Of a stretch of 64,000 nucleotides of DNA, positions 19,390-31,700 are shown in pieces. Origin of the DNA: Macrothele yani (Eukaryota > Arthropoda > Arachnida > Araneae > Macrothelidae); assembly GCA_039090855.1 (NCBI GenBank), contig CM077034.1, positions 12,909,970 through 12,973,969 of the forward strand, given 5' to 3'. The position numbers were made by a program, and so were the translations under genes. Numbering within the stretch: position 1 is the first letter of the stretch; each line of letters starts with the position of its first letter. Under the pieces are notes generated by a model. That model was not told the DNA's origin and did not search any database. It saw only the letters and a list, made by a program, of their open reading frames with translations.

Positions 19390-21918
19390 TCATGTGTAGA
19401 AGAATAAGGCAATAATAAAACGTCTTATAATTTTAAGCCAAAGTATAGCAAATAAGGCAAAAATAAAACAACTTATGTTTCTAAGTGAAGGGTACAGAAT
19501 ATTAAGGCAATAATACACCAACTGATGTATCTAAGTCAAGGGTTTAGAATAATAGGGCAATACTAAACCAAATTCTGTGTCTAAGTCAAGGCTATAGAAT
19601 AATAAGCCAGTACTAAACCAAATTCTGTGTCTAAGTCAAGGCTATAGAATAATAAGCCAGTACTAAACCAAATTCTGTGTCTAAGTCAAGGCTATAGAAT
19701 AACGAAGCAATAATAAACCAACTTATGTGTCTAAGTCAAGGGTATAGAATGATAAGCCAATAATGAACCAAATTATGTGTCTAACTCAAGGGTATAGAAT
19801 AATAAGGCAATAATAAGCCAACCTATGTTTCTAAGTCAAGGCTTTAGAATAATAAGCCAATAATATACCAAATTGTGTGTCTAAGTCAAAGCTATAGAAT
19901 AATAAGCCAGTACTAAACCAACTTATGTGTCTAAGTGAAGTCTATTGATTAATAAAGCAATAATAAACCAACTTATGTGTCTAAGTCAAGGGTACAGAAT
20001 AAGCCAATAATGAACCAAATTTTGTGCCAATGTTAAGGCTATAGAATAATAAGCCAATAATAAACGAAATTATGTGTCTAGCTCAAGGGTATATGATTAT
20101 AAGGCAATAATAAACCAACTTATGTGTCTAAGTTAAGGCTATATAATAACAAGGCAGTAATAAACCAAATTAAGTGCGAAAGTAAAGGCTATAGGATAAT
20201 AAGCCAATAATAAACCAACTTATGGGTATAAGTCAAGGGTATAGAATAATCCAATAATAAACCAAACGATGTGTCTAAGTCAAGCCTATAGATTAATAAG
20301 CCAATAATATACCAAATTGTGTGTCTAAGTCAAAGTTATAGAATAATAAGTCAGAACTAAACCAAATTATGGGTATAAGTCAAGGGTATATAATAATCCA
20401 ATAATATACCAAATTGTGTGTCTAAGTCAAGGCTATAGAATAATAAGCCAATAATAAACCAACTTATGTGTCTAAGTCAAGGGTATAGAATAATCCAATA
20501 ATAAACCAAATTGTGTGTCTAAGTCAAAGCTATAGAATAATAAGCCAGTACTAAACCAAATTATGTGTCTAAGTCAAGGGTATAGAATTATAAGTCAACA
20601 ATAAACCAAATTGTGTGTTTAAGTCAAGGCTATTGAATAATAAAGCAATAATAAACCAACTTATGTGTCTAAGTCAAGGCTATTGAATGATAAAGCAATA
20701 ATAAACCAACTTATGTGTCTAAGTCAAGGGTATAGAATAATAAGCCAATAATAAACCCAATTATGTGCCAAAGTTAAGGCTATTGAATAATAAACCAAAT
20801 TATGTGTCCACGTCAAGGGTATAGAATTATAAGGCAATAATAAACCAACTTATGTGTCTACGTCAAGGGTATAGAATAACAAGGTATTAATGAACCAACT
20901 TATGTGTCTAAGTCAAGGCCATAAAATAACAAGGCAGTAATAAACCAAATTAAGTGCGAAAGTAAAGGCTATAGGATAATAAGCCAATAATAAACCAACT
21001 TATGGGTATAAGTCAAGGGTATAGAATAATCCAATAATAAACCAAACGATGTGTCTAAGTCAAGGCTATAGAATAATAAGCCAATAATAAACCAACTTAT
21101 GGGTATAAGTCAAGGGTATAGAATAATCCAATAATAAACCAAATTGTGTGTCTAAGTCAAAGCTATAGAATAATAAGCCAGTACTAAACCAAATTATGTG
21201 TCTAAGTCAAGGGTATAGAATTATAAGTCAACAATAAACCAAATTGTGTGTCTAAGTCAAGGCTATAGAAGAATAAGCCAATGATTAACCAAGTTATGTG
21301 TCTAAGTCAATAAACCAAATTATGTGTCTAAATCAAGAGTATAAAATGATATGATAAGGCAATAATAAACCAACTTATGTGTCTATGTCAAGGGTATAGA
21401 ATAACAAGGTATTAATGAACCAACTTAGGTGTCTAAGTCAAGGCCATAAAATAACAAGGCATTAATAAAGCAAATTAAGTGCGAAAGTAAAGGCTATAGG
21501 ATAATAAGCCAATAATAAACCAACTTATGGGTATAAGTCAAGGGTATAGAATAATCCAATAATAAACCAAACGATGTGTCTAAGTCAAGGCTATAGAATA
21601 ATAAGCCAATAATAAACCAACTTATGGGTATAAGTCAAGGGTATAGAATAATCCAATAATAAACCAAATTGTGTGTCTAAGTCAAAGCTATAGAATAATA
21701 AGCCAGTACTAAACCAAATTATGTGTCTAAGTCAAGGGTATAGAATTATAAGTCAACAATAAACCAAATTGTGTGTCTAAGTCAAGGCTATAGAAGAATA
21801 AGCCAATGATTAACCAACTTATGTGTCTAAGTCAATAAACCAAATTATGTGTCTAAATCAAGAGTATAAAATGATATGATAAGGCAATTATAAACCAACT
21901 TACGTGTCTTAGTCAAAG
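19390..21918 (+). repeat. Satellite A: 50-bp tandem repeat, about 50 copies
   Basis: The consensus can be read as AATAAGCCAATAATAAACC, then AACTTATGTGTCTAAGTC, then AAGGGTATAGAAT. Units vary from about 40 to 55 bp. The first units are diverged and overlap the presumed 3' UTR of the LRR gene. Higher-order structure: a segment of about 525 bp is repeated (for example GCGAAAGTAAAGGC at 20956 and 21481; an earlier one at 20176). Most units contain AATAAA in sense with the upstream gene. Confidence 0.95.
19414..19419 (+). promoter_or_regulatory. Candidate poly(A) signal AATAAA
   Basis: First AATAAA after the leucine-rich-repeat stop codon, about 180 bases downstream. It lies at the edge of satellite A, whose units repeat the same hexamer, so transcript ends may be heterogeneous. 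Confidence 0.45.
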
Positions 21919-23133
21919 GTATATACTCTCGTATCAGAATAGTTTAACCACCTACCTAATAATGGAAATAACCACCCTTAGCCTGGATGAAAGCGGTGAG
22001 ACGGTGTGGCATGGACACCGTGAGACCCGGGAAGATTGCTCGAGGCGCACGTGCCCATTCGGACTGCAGCAGAGCACGAAGGTTCCAGGGATGACGTGGT
22101 TCTGGGTCGGCACGTCGAACCTGTCGATCCAAATGCTCTCAGAAGAGCTCTATAAGATCGAGGTCCCGCGATTTCGCCGGCCAAAGAAGAATGGAGACAT
22201 CGCTGTCGTGTGCCTGGAACCAGACACTCACTGCCTTAGCGACGTGGTAGGGCGCATTGTTCTGTTTGTAGACATGATCACCACCAAGGCAAAACGTCCA
22301 AAGCGGAAGGATACATTCAGCGAGGATGGAGAGGCTGCCAATAACGTTCAAGTTCACATCCCGAGGTACCGGCGATCCCAGATCACACCATGAAAATATC
22401 CTTTAGACATGCACACTGCCACCGCCGCCTGCACGTGACTGACAAGGGTGTGCGGGTGGCTGGTTTTCGCGTGTCTGACGTAGTGTCCGCCACGCATATC
22501 TCCTCTGTGGAGTAGAAACCTCGATTCATCGGAGAAGGCAATTTTTCGCGATTCGACCACTGCCCAATGAAGGTAGTCCCATACGAACTGCGGGCGTCGT
22601 TGCCGGTTAACATGGGTGCTTTAAAGCAGCGTCGAGTCCGGACACACACATGCGTAACAGGGTTCGCTCTACTGTTATCAGAGACACGTACCTGGGTGCC
22701 CCATCGTTCATTTGAATGGCCAATTCCTGCACTGTTGCGCGTCGATTGCCCTTTATTTATCGACGGAGGCGACGTTCTCCTCTGGGGTCGATGGCCTTTG
22801 GGGTTCCACAGTTATGACGTCATAAGGTACTCGGTGTGCCAGAGGTCCATCCTTACTATACGTTGTATAGCACCTCACGAACAACTCACGGAGTCTGCTG
22901 TTTCTGAGATGTTTCCACACTTGGCACGGTATCCAATGATCATTTATTTTTGAACGTCCGTCAGATCACTACGTCTGCTCATCGTGCTGACGCAACGCAC
23001 TATGCCTTATCTGTCCTGGTCGGTTTCTTATATCTCTGTGTGGTCGACCTTGTCATGGGCACTGTGGGACGCGTATTGCTGGGTGTACTGTGATTCCGGA
23101 GGTAGTCATATTATTCTGATAAGACTGTGTATA
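21919..23133 (-). mobile_element. Tc1-like transposon whose right end grades into satellite B
   Basis: The left end (GTATATACTCTCGTATCAGAAT, 21919 onward) pairs imperfectly with the reverse complement of the right end (…ATTCTGATAAGACTGTGTATAC, to about 23133); roughly 27 of 37 positions match. The interior is a minus-strand transposase relic. The right-end sequence is then repeated about 54 times as satellite B. Confidence 0.75.
21957..22982 (-). pseudogene. Tc1-like transposase relic
   Basis: The ATG (complement of 22980-22982) gives MSRRSDLTDVQK and then an early TAA. Further in: QFVWDYLHWAVVESRKIAFSDESRFLLH with the first catalytic Asp. The second block reads QNNAPYH where QDNAPCH-like is expected, so the Asp is lost. 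The last block reads RDLDLIELF in place of SPDLNPIEHL, with a Glu still there. The C-terminus QAKGGYFHY matches the usual Tc1 ending. Frameshifts and stops are frequent. Plus-strand open frames here are shadows. Confidence 0.85.
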
Positions 23134-26100
23134 CTATACCTATAATCATTATCAATACGCGTATGGCTGGGTGTCCTGTGATTCCGGAGGTAGTCATATT
23201 ATTCTGATAAGACTGTGTATACTATACCTATAATCATTATCAATACGCGTATGGCTGGGTGTACTGTGATTCCGGGGCTAGTCATATTATTCTGATAAGA
23301 CTGTGTATACTATACCTATAATCATTATCAATACGCGTATGGCTGGGTGTCCTGTGATTCCGAGGCTAGTCAAATAATTCTGATAAGACTGTGTATACTA
23401 TACATGTAATCATTATCAATACGCGTATGGCTGGGTGTACTGTGATTCCGGGGCTAGTCATATTATTCTGATAAGACTGTGTATACTATACCTATAATCA
23501 TTATCAATACGCGTATGGCTGGGTGTCCTGTGATTCCAGGGCTAGTCATATTATTCTGATAAGACTGTGTATACTATACCTATAATCATTATCAATACGC
23601 GTATGGCTGGGTGTACTGTGATTCCAGGGCTAGTCATATAATTCTGATAAGACTGTGTATACTATACATGTAATCATTATCAATACGCGTATGGCTGGGT
23701 GTACTGTGATTCCGGGGCTAGTCATATTATTCTGATAAGACTGTGTATACTATAACTATAATCATTATCAATACGCGTATGGCTGGGTGTACTGTGATTC
23801 CAGGGCTAGTCATATTCTTCTGATAAGACTGTGTATACTATACATGTAATCATTATCAATACGCGTATGGCTGGGTGTAATGTGATTCCGGGGCTAGTCA
23901 TATTATTCTGATAAGACTGTGTATACTATACATGTAATCATTATCAATACGCGTATGGCTGGGTGTACTGTGATTCCGGGGCTAGTCATATTATTCTGAT
24001 AAGACTGTGTATACTATACATGTAATCATTATCAATACGCGTATGGCTGGGTGTACTGTGATTCCGGGGCTAGTCATATTATTCTGATAAGACTGTGTAT
24101 ACTATACCTATAATCATTATCAATACGCGTATGGCTGGGTGTCCTGTGATTCCGAGGCTAGTCAAATAATTCTGATAAGACTGTGTATACTATACATGTA
24201 ATCATTATCAATACGCGTATGGCTGGGTGTACTGTGATTCCGGGGCTAGTCATATTATTCTGATAAGACTGTGTATACTATACCTATAATCATTATCAAT
24301 ACGCGTATGGCTGGGTGTCCTGTGATTCCGAGGCTAGTCATATTACTCTGATAAGACTGTGTATACTATACATGTAATCATTATCAATACGCGTATGGCT
24401 GGGTGTACTGTGATTCCGGGGCTAGTCATATAATTCTGATAAGACTGTGTATACTATACATGTAATCATTATCAATACGCGTATGGCTGGGTGTACTGTG
24501 ATTCCGGGGCTAGTCATATTATTCTGATAAGACTGTGTATACTATACCTATAATCATTATCAATACGCGTATGGCTGGGTGTCCTGTGATTCCAGGGCTA
24601 GTCATATTATTCTGATAAGACTGTGTATACTATACATGTAATCATTATCAATACGCGTATGGCTGGGTGTACTGTGATTCCGGGGCTAGTCATATTATTC
24701 TGATAAGACTGTGTATACTATACATGTAATCATTATCAATACGCGTATGGCTGGGTGTACTGTGATTCCGGGGCTAGTCATATTATTCTGATAAGACTGT
24801 GTATACTATACATGTAATCATTATCAATACGCGTATGGCTGGGTGTACTGTGATTCCGGGGGTAGTCATATTATTCTGATAAGACTGTGTATACTGTGCA
24901 TATAATCATTATCAATACGCGTATGGCTGGGTGTCCTGTGATTCCGGGGCTAGTCATATTATTCTGATAAGACTGTGTATACTATACATGTAATCATTAT
25001 CAATACGCGTATGGCTGGGTGTACTGTGATTCCAGGGGTAGTCATATTATTCTGATAAGACTGTGTATACTGTACATATAATCATTATCAATACGCGTAT
25101 TGCTGGGTGTACTGTGATTCCGGGGATAGTCATATTACTCTGATAAGACTGTGTATACTATACCTATAATCATTATCAGTACGCGTATGGCTGGGTGTAC
25201 TGTGATTCCAGGGGTAGTCATATTATTCTGATAAGACTGTGTATACTGTGCATATAATCATTATCAATACGCGTATGGCTGGGTGTACTGTGATTCCGGG
25301 GATAGTCATATTACTCTGATAAGACTGTGTATACTATACCTATAATCATTATCAATACGCGTATGGCTGGGTGTACTGTGATTCCGGGGCTAGTCATATT
25401 ATTCTGATAAGACTGTGTATACTATACATATAATCATTATCAATACGCGTATGGCTGGGTGTACTGTGATTCCGGGGATAGTCATATTACTCTGATAAGA
25501 CTGTGTATACTATACCTATAATCATTATCAATACGCGTATGGCTGGGTGTACTGTGATTCCGAGGGGTAGTCATATTATTCTGATAAGACTGTGTATACT
25601 ATACATGTAATCATTATCAATACGCGTATTGCTGGGTGTACTGTGATTCCGGGGATAGTCATATTACTCTGATAAGACTGTGTATACTATACCTATAATC
25701 ATTATCAATACGCGTATGGCTGGGTGTACTGTGATTCCGGGGCTAGTCATATTATTCTGATAAGACTGTGTATACTATACCTATAATCATTATCAATACG
25801 CGTATGGCTGGGTGTACTGTGATTCCAGGGGTAGTCATATTATTCTGATAAGACTGTGTATACTATACATATAATCATTATCAATACGCGTATGGCTGGG
25901 TGTACTGTGATTCCGGGGATAGTCATATTATTCTGATAAGACTGTGTATACTATACCTATAATCATTATCAATACGCGTATGGCTGGGTGTCCTGTGATT
26001 CCGGGGCTAGTCATATTATTCTGATAAGACTGTGTATACTATACCTATAATCATTATCAATACGCGTATGGCTGGGTGTACTGTGATTCCGGGGATAGTC

Positions 26101-27824
26101 ATATTATTCTGATAAGACTGTGTATACTATACATGTAATCATTATCAATACGCGTATGGCTGGGTGTACTGTGATTCCGGGGCTAGTCATATTATTCTGA
26201 TAAGACTGTGTATACTATACATGTAATCATTATCAATACGCGTATGGCTGGGTGTACTGTGATTCCGGGGCTAGTCATATTATTCTGATAAGACTGTGTA
26301 TACTATACATGTAATCATTATCAATACGCGTATGGCTGGGTGTACTGTGATTCCGGGGATAGTCATATTATTCTGATAAGACTGTGTATACTATACATGT
26401 AATCATTATCAATACGCGTATGGCTGGGTGTACTGTGATTCCGGGGCTAGTCATATTATTCTGATAAGACTGTGTATACTATACATGTAATCATTATCAA
26501 TACGCGTATGGCTGGGTGTACTGTGATTCCGGGGCTAGTCATATTATTCTGATAAGACTGTGTATACTATACCTATAATCATTATCAATACGCGTATGGC
26601 TGGGTGTCCTGTGATTCCGGGGCTAGTCATATTATTCTGATAAGACTGTGTATACTATACATGTAATCATTATCAATACGCGTATGGCTGGGTGTACTGT
26701 GATTCCGGGGCTAGTCATATTATTCTGATAAGACTGTGTATACTATACCTATAATCATTATCAATACGCGTATGGCTGGGTGTCCTGTGATTCCGGGGCT
26801 AGTCATATAATTCTGATAAGACTGTGTATACTATACATGTAATCATTATCAATACGCGTATGGCTGGGTGTACTGTGATTCCGGGGCTAGTCATATTATT
26901 CTGATAAGACTGTGTATACTATACCTATAATCATTATCAATACGCGTATGGCTGGGTGTCCTGTGATTCCGGGGCTAGTCATATTATTCTGATAAGACTG
27001 TGTATACTATACCTATAATCATTATCAATACGCGTATGGCTGGGTGTACTGTGATTCCGGGGCTAGTCATATTATTCTGATAAGACTGTGTATACTATAC
27101 ATATAATCATTATCAATACGCGTATGGCTGGGTGTACTGTGATTCCGGGGCTAGTCATATTACTCTGATAAGACTGTGTATACTGTACATATAATCATTA
27201 TCAATATGCGTATGGCTGGGTGTCCTGTGATTCCGGGGCTAGTCATATTATTCTGATAAGACTGTGTATACTATACCTATAATCATTATCAATACGCGTA
27301 TGGCTGGGTGTACTGTGATTCCGGGGGTAGTCATATTATTCTGATAAGACTGTGTATACTATACCTATAATCATTATCAATACGCGTATGGCTGGGTGTA
27401 CTGTGATTCCGGGGATAGTCATATTATTCTGATAAGACTGTGTATACTATACCTATAATCATTATCAATACGCGTATGGCTGGGTGTCCTGTGATTCCGG
27501 GGCTAGTCATATTATTCTGATAAGACTGTGTATACTATACCTATAATCATTATCAATACGCGTATGGCTGGGTGTACTGTGATTCCGGGGCTAGTCATAT
27601 TATTCTGATAAGACTGTGTATACTATACCTATAATCATTATCAATACGCGTATGGCTGGGTGTACTGTGATTCCAGGGGTAGTCATATTATTCTGATAAG
27701 ACTGTGTATAGTGTGCATATAATCATTATCAATACGCGTATGGCTGGGTGTACTGTGATTCCGGGGATAGTCATATTACTCTGATAAGACTGTGTATACT
27801 GTACATATAATCATTATCAATACG
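23072..27824 (+). repeat. Satellite B: 88-bp tandem repeat, about 54 copies
   Basis: Unit read from 23161: GTATGGCTGGGTGTACTGTG, ATTCCGGGGCTAGTCATATT, ATTCTGATAAGACTGTGTAT, ACTATACCTATAATCATTAT, CAATACGC. Period exactly 88 for most of the array, with copies nearly identical. Variant positions (TACTGTG/TCCTGTG, CCTATAATC/CATGTAATC, GGGGCTAG/GGGGATAG) are shuffled among units, as in gene-conversion-homogenised satellites. Each unit has the 10-base palindrome ATACGCGTAT. The middle part equals the right terminal repeat of the Tc1-like element at 21.9-23.1 kb. Confidence 0.97.
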
Positions 27825-27835
27825 GTATTTAATGA

Positions 27836-28665
27836 AGGTCGCCCCGAAGTCTCCCAAAAATTTCTGTCTTGAGCCGATATTTTCTATATCCCATCACTCC
27901 AACGCTCTTTTGAATTTAATCCATACATCTCCCACCTTATGGGTCTTTCCCTGGTTCTTGGAATCCTTAAATCTACTATTTCAGTCGTCCAACGGTGAAA
28001 TGTTCTCTTAATATGTCCAGCACATCTCTAATTCAATCATTTTATCTTGATCATTGTCAGTCTCCTGACGCACGAGTTTCTCTTCCTGTCCTTCCTAGTT
28101 ATCCCAAGCATGCATCTCTCTATGCTGCCTTGCCTTGTCTGCAGGCTGTTTACAACCTTTCCATTTAAAGTCCATGTCGCTCATACATAAGTAAGAACTG
28201 GAAGGATGCACAGATACTGCAAGAGTGCAAAATTTTCTTTCCAGACATAATGGCAGATTCCTCTTGAAAATTGTACTGTTTGTTTCAAATGCTCTCCGTC
28301 CAAGCCAAATAATTTCTTAATAAGGCCGATCCTTGCGTGATAATTGTCGTAGAATATAAATGCAGGCATCGTTTCCTTCTACAATTGCTTCACTTATCGC
28401 TAAATCTTCAATTCTTCTAAAAGCATTGTTCATAAGATTTATTTTCTGCAAATAATCCCACTTCGTTACTCTCGTCAAGAAGTTCCTGGGGTCATACTAC
28501 GTAGCCCTGAAAACAGAAAACCACTATCGGCAGCAAAACGGAAGTGCGTTGAATATTCTCCGTTAACTTTTATCCACTCGTCGGTATTTAACAAACATTT
28601 CGGTATTTGACCCTGTTCGGTATTTGACAAACATTCTGCATTGTAACATCATTTAGCTTCGGTCA
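27836..28665 (-). mobile_element. Degenerate RTE LINE between two satellites
   Basis: Minus-strand relic: plus-strand words such as CCAAGCATGCATCTCTCTATGCTGC, CATAATGGCAGATTCCTCTTGAAAATTGTAC and GCTAAATCTTCAATTCTTC match the 3' half of the intact RTE copies. Many indels; no open frame. It ends near CATTTAGCTTCGG, at the codons for the QGDTISP motif. Two or three copies of CGGTATTTGAC/AAC near 28575-28635 are local duplications. Confidence 0.85.
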
Positions 28666-28721
28666 TGCACAAAAGACCCAAAACATTATATGACCGCCTG
28701 CCTAATATGGGGTTGGTCCTT

Positions 28722-31700
28722 CACGTGCCGCCAAAACAGCTCTTAACCAGATATACACCGTAGAGCCAAAGCAGCTCTTAACCAGATATACACCGGAGAG
28801 CCAAAACAGCTCTTAATCGGATATACACCGAAGAGCCAAAAAACTCTTAACCGGATATACACCGTAGAGCCAAAACAGCTCTTAACCGGATATACACCGG
28901 AGAGCCAAAACAGCTCTTAAACGGATATACACCGAAGAGCCAAAACAGCTCTTAACCGGATATACACCGGAGAGCCAAAACAGCTCTTAACCGGATATGC
29001 ACCGGGGAGCCAAAACAGCTCTTAACCGGATATACACCGTAGAGCCAAAGCAGCTCTTAACCAGATATACACCGGAGAGCCAAAACAGCTCTTAACCGGA
29101 TATACACCGAAAAGCCAAAAAACTCTTAACCGGATATACACCGTAGAGCCAAAACAGCTCTTAACCATATATACACCGGGGAGCCAAAACAGCTCTTAAT
29201 CGGATATACACCGAAGAGCCAAAAAAGCTCTTAGCCGGATATACAGTGCAGAGCCAAAACAGCTCTTAACCAGATATACACCGGAGAGCCAAAACAGCTC
29301 TTAATCGGATATACACCGAAGAGCCAAAACAGCTCTTAACCAGATATACACCGGAGAGCCAAAACAGCTCTTAACCAGATATACACCGGAGAGCCAAAAC
29401 AGCTCTTAATCGGATATACACCGAAGAGCCAAAACAGCTCTTAACCGGATATACACCGTAGAGCCAAAACAGCTCTTAACCAGATATACACCGGAGAGCC
29501 AAAACAGCTCTTAATCGGATATACACCGAAGAGCCAAAACAGCTCTTAACCGGATATACACCGAAGAGCCAAAACAGCTCTTAAACGGATATACACCGAA
29601 GAGCCAAAACAGCTCTTAACCAGATATACACCGAAGAGCCAAAACAGCTCTTAACCGGATATACACCGGGGAGCCAAAACAGCTCTTAACCGGATATACA
29701 CCGAAGAGCCAAAACAGCTCTTAACCGGATATACACCGTAGAGCCAAAACAGCTCTTAACCAGATATACACCGGAGAGCCAAAACAGCTCTTAACCGGAT
29801 ATACACCGTAGAGCCAAAACAGCTCTTAACCAGATATACACCGGAGAGCCAAAACAGCTCTTAATCGGATATACACCGAAGAGCCAAAAAAGCTCTTAAC
29901 CGGATATACACCGTAAAGCCAAAACAGCTCTTAACCAGATATACACCGAAGAGCCAAAACAGCTCTTAACCGGATATACACCGTAGAGCCAAAACAGCTC
30001 TTAACCAGATATACACCGGAGAGCCAAAACAGCTCTTAATCGGATATACACCGAAGAGCCAAAACAGCTCTTAACCGGATATACACCGTAGAGCCAAAAC
30101 AGCTCTTAACCAGATATACACCGGAGAGCCAAAACAGCTCTTAATCGGATATACACCGAAGAGCCAAAACAGCTCTTAACCGGATATACACCGAAGAGCC
30201 AAAAAGCTCTTAAACGGATATACACCGAAGAGCCAAAACAGCTCTTAACCAGATATACACCGGAGAGCCAAAACAGCTCTTAATCGGATATACACCGAAG
30301 AGCCAAAAAGCTCTAAACCGGATATACACCGTAGAGCCAAAACAGCTCTTAACCAGATATACACCGGAGAGCCAAAACAGCTCTTAATCGGATATACACC
30401 GAAGAGCCAAAAAGCTCTTAACCGGATATACACCGTAGAGCCAAAACAGCTCTTAACCAGATATACACCGGAGAGCCAAAACAGCTCTTAATCGGATATA
30501 CACCGAAGAGCCAAAACAGCTCTTAACCGGATATACACCGAAGAGCCAAAACAGCTCTTAAACGGATATACACCGTAGAGCCAAAACAGCTCTTAACCAG
30601 ATATACACCGAAGAGCCAAAACAGCTCTTAAACGGATATACACCGAAGAGCCAAAACAGCTCTTAACCAGATATACACCGAAGAGCCAAAACAGCTCTTA
30701 ACCGGATATACACCGGGAGCCAAAACAGCTCTTAACCGGATATACACCGAAGAGCCAAAACAGCTCTTAACCGGATATACACCGTAGAGCCAAAACAGCT
30801 CTTAACCAGATATACACCGGAGAGCCAAAACAGCTCTTAACCGGATATACACCGTAGAGCCAAAACAGCTCTTAACCAGATATACACCGGAGAGCCAAAA
30901 CAGCTCTTAATCGGATATACACCGAAGAGCCAAAAAGCTCTTAACCGGATATACACCGTAAAGCCAAAACAGCTCTTAATCAGATATACCCCGAAGAGCC
31001 AAAAAAAGCTCTTAACCGGATATACACCGTAGAGCCAAAACAGCTCTTAACCAGATATACACCGGAGAGCCAAAACAGCTCTTAATCGGATATACACCAA
31101 AGAGCCAAAAAAGCTCTTAACCGGATATACACCGTAGAGCCAAAACAGCTCTTAACCAGATATACACCGGAGAGCCAAAACAGCTCTTAATCGGATATAC
31201 ACCGAAGAGCCAAAACAGCTCTTAACCGGATATACACCGAAGAGCCAAAACAGCTCTTAAACGGATATACACCGTAGAGCCAAAACAGCTCTTAACCAGA
31301 TATACACCGGAGAGCCAAAACAGCTCTTAATCGGATATACACCGAAGAGCCAAAAAGCTCTTAACCGGATATACACCGTAGAGCCAAAACAGCTCTTAAC
31401 CAGATATACACCGGAGAGCCAAAACAGCTCTTAATCGGATATACACCGAAGAGCCAAAACAGCTCTTAACCGGATATACACCGAAGAGCCAAAACAGCTC
31501 TTAAACGGATATACACCGAAGAGCCAAAACAGCTCTTAACCAGATATACACCGAAGAGCCAAAACAGCTCTTAACCGGATATACACCGGGGAGCCAAAAC
31601 AGCTCTTAACCGGATATACACCGAAGAGCCAAAACAGCTCTTAACCGGATATACACCGTAGAGCCAAAACAGCTCTTAACCGGATATACACCGAAGAGCC

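Noticed and set aside
19390..21918. Satellite A as another transposon-terminus derivative
   Set aside because: GTATAGAATAATAAG...AAACC resembles the Tc1 left end GTATATACTC...TTTAACC only loosely; I could not align it convincingly.
21962..22393. 143-residue plus-strand frame
   Set aside because: Antisense of the Tc1-like transposase relic, whose catalytic motifs read on the minus strand.
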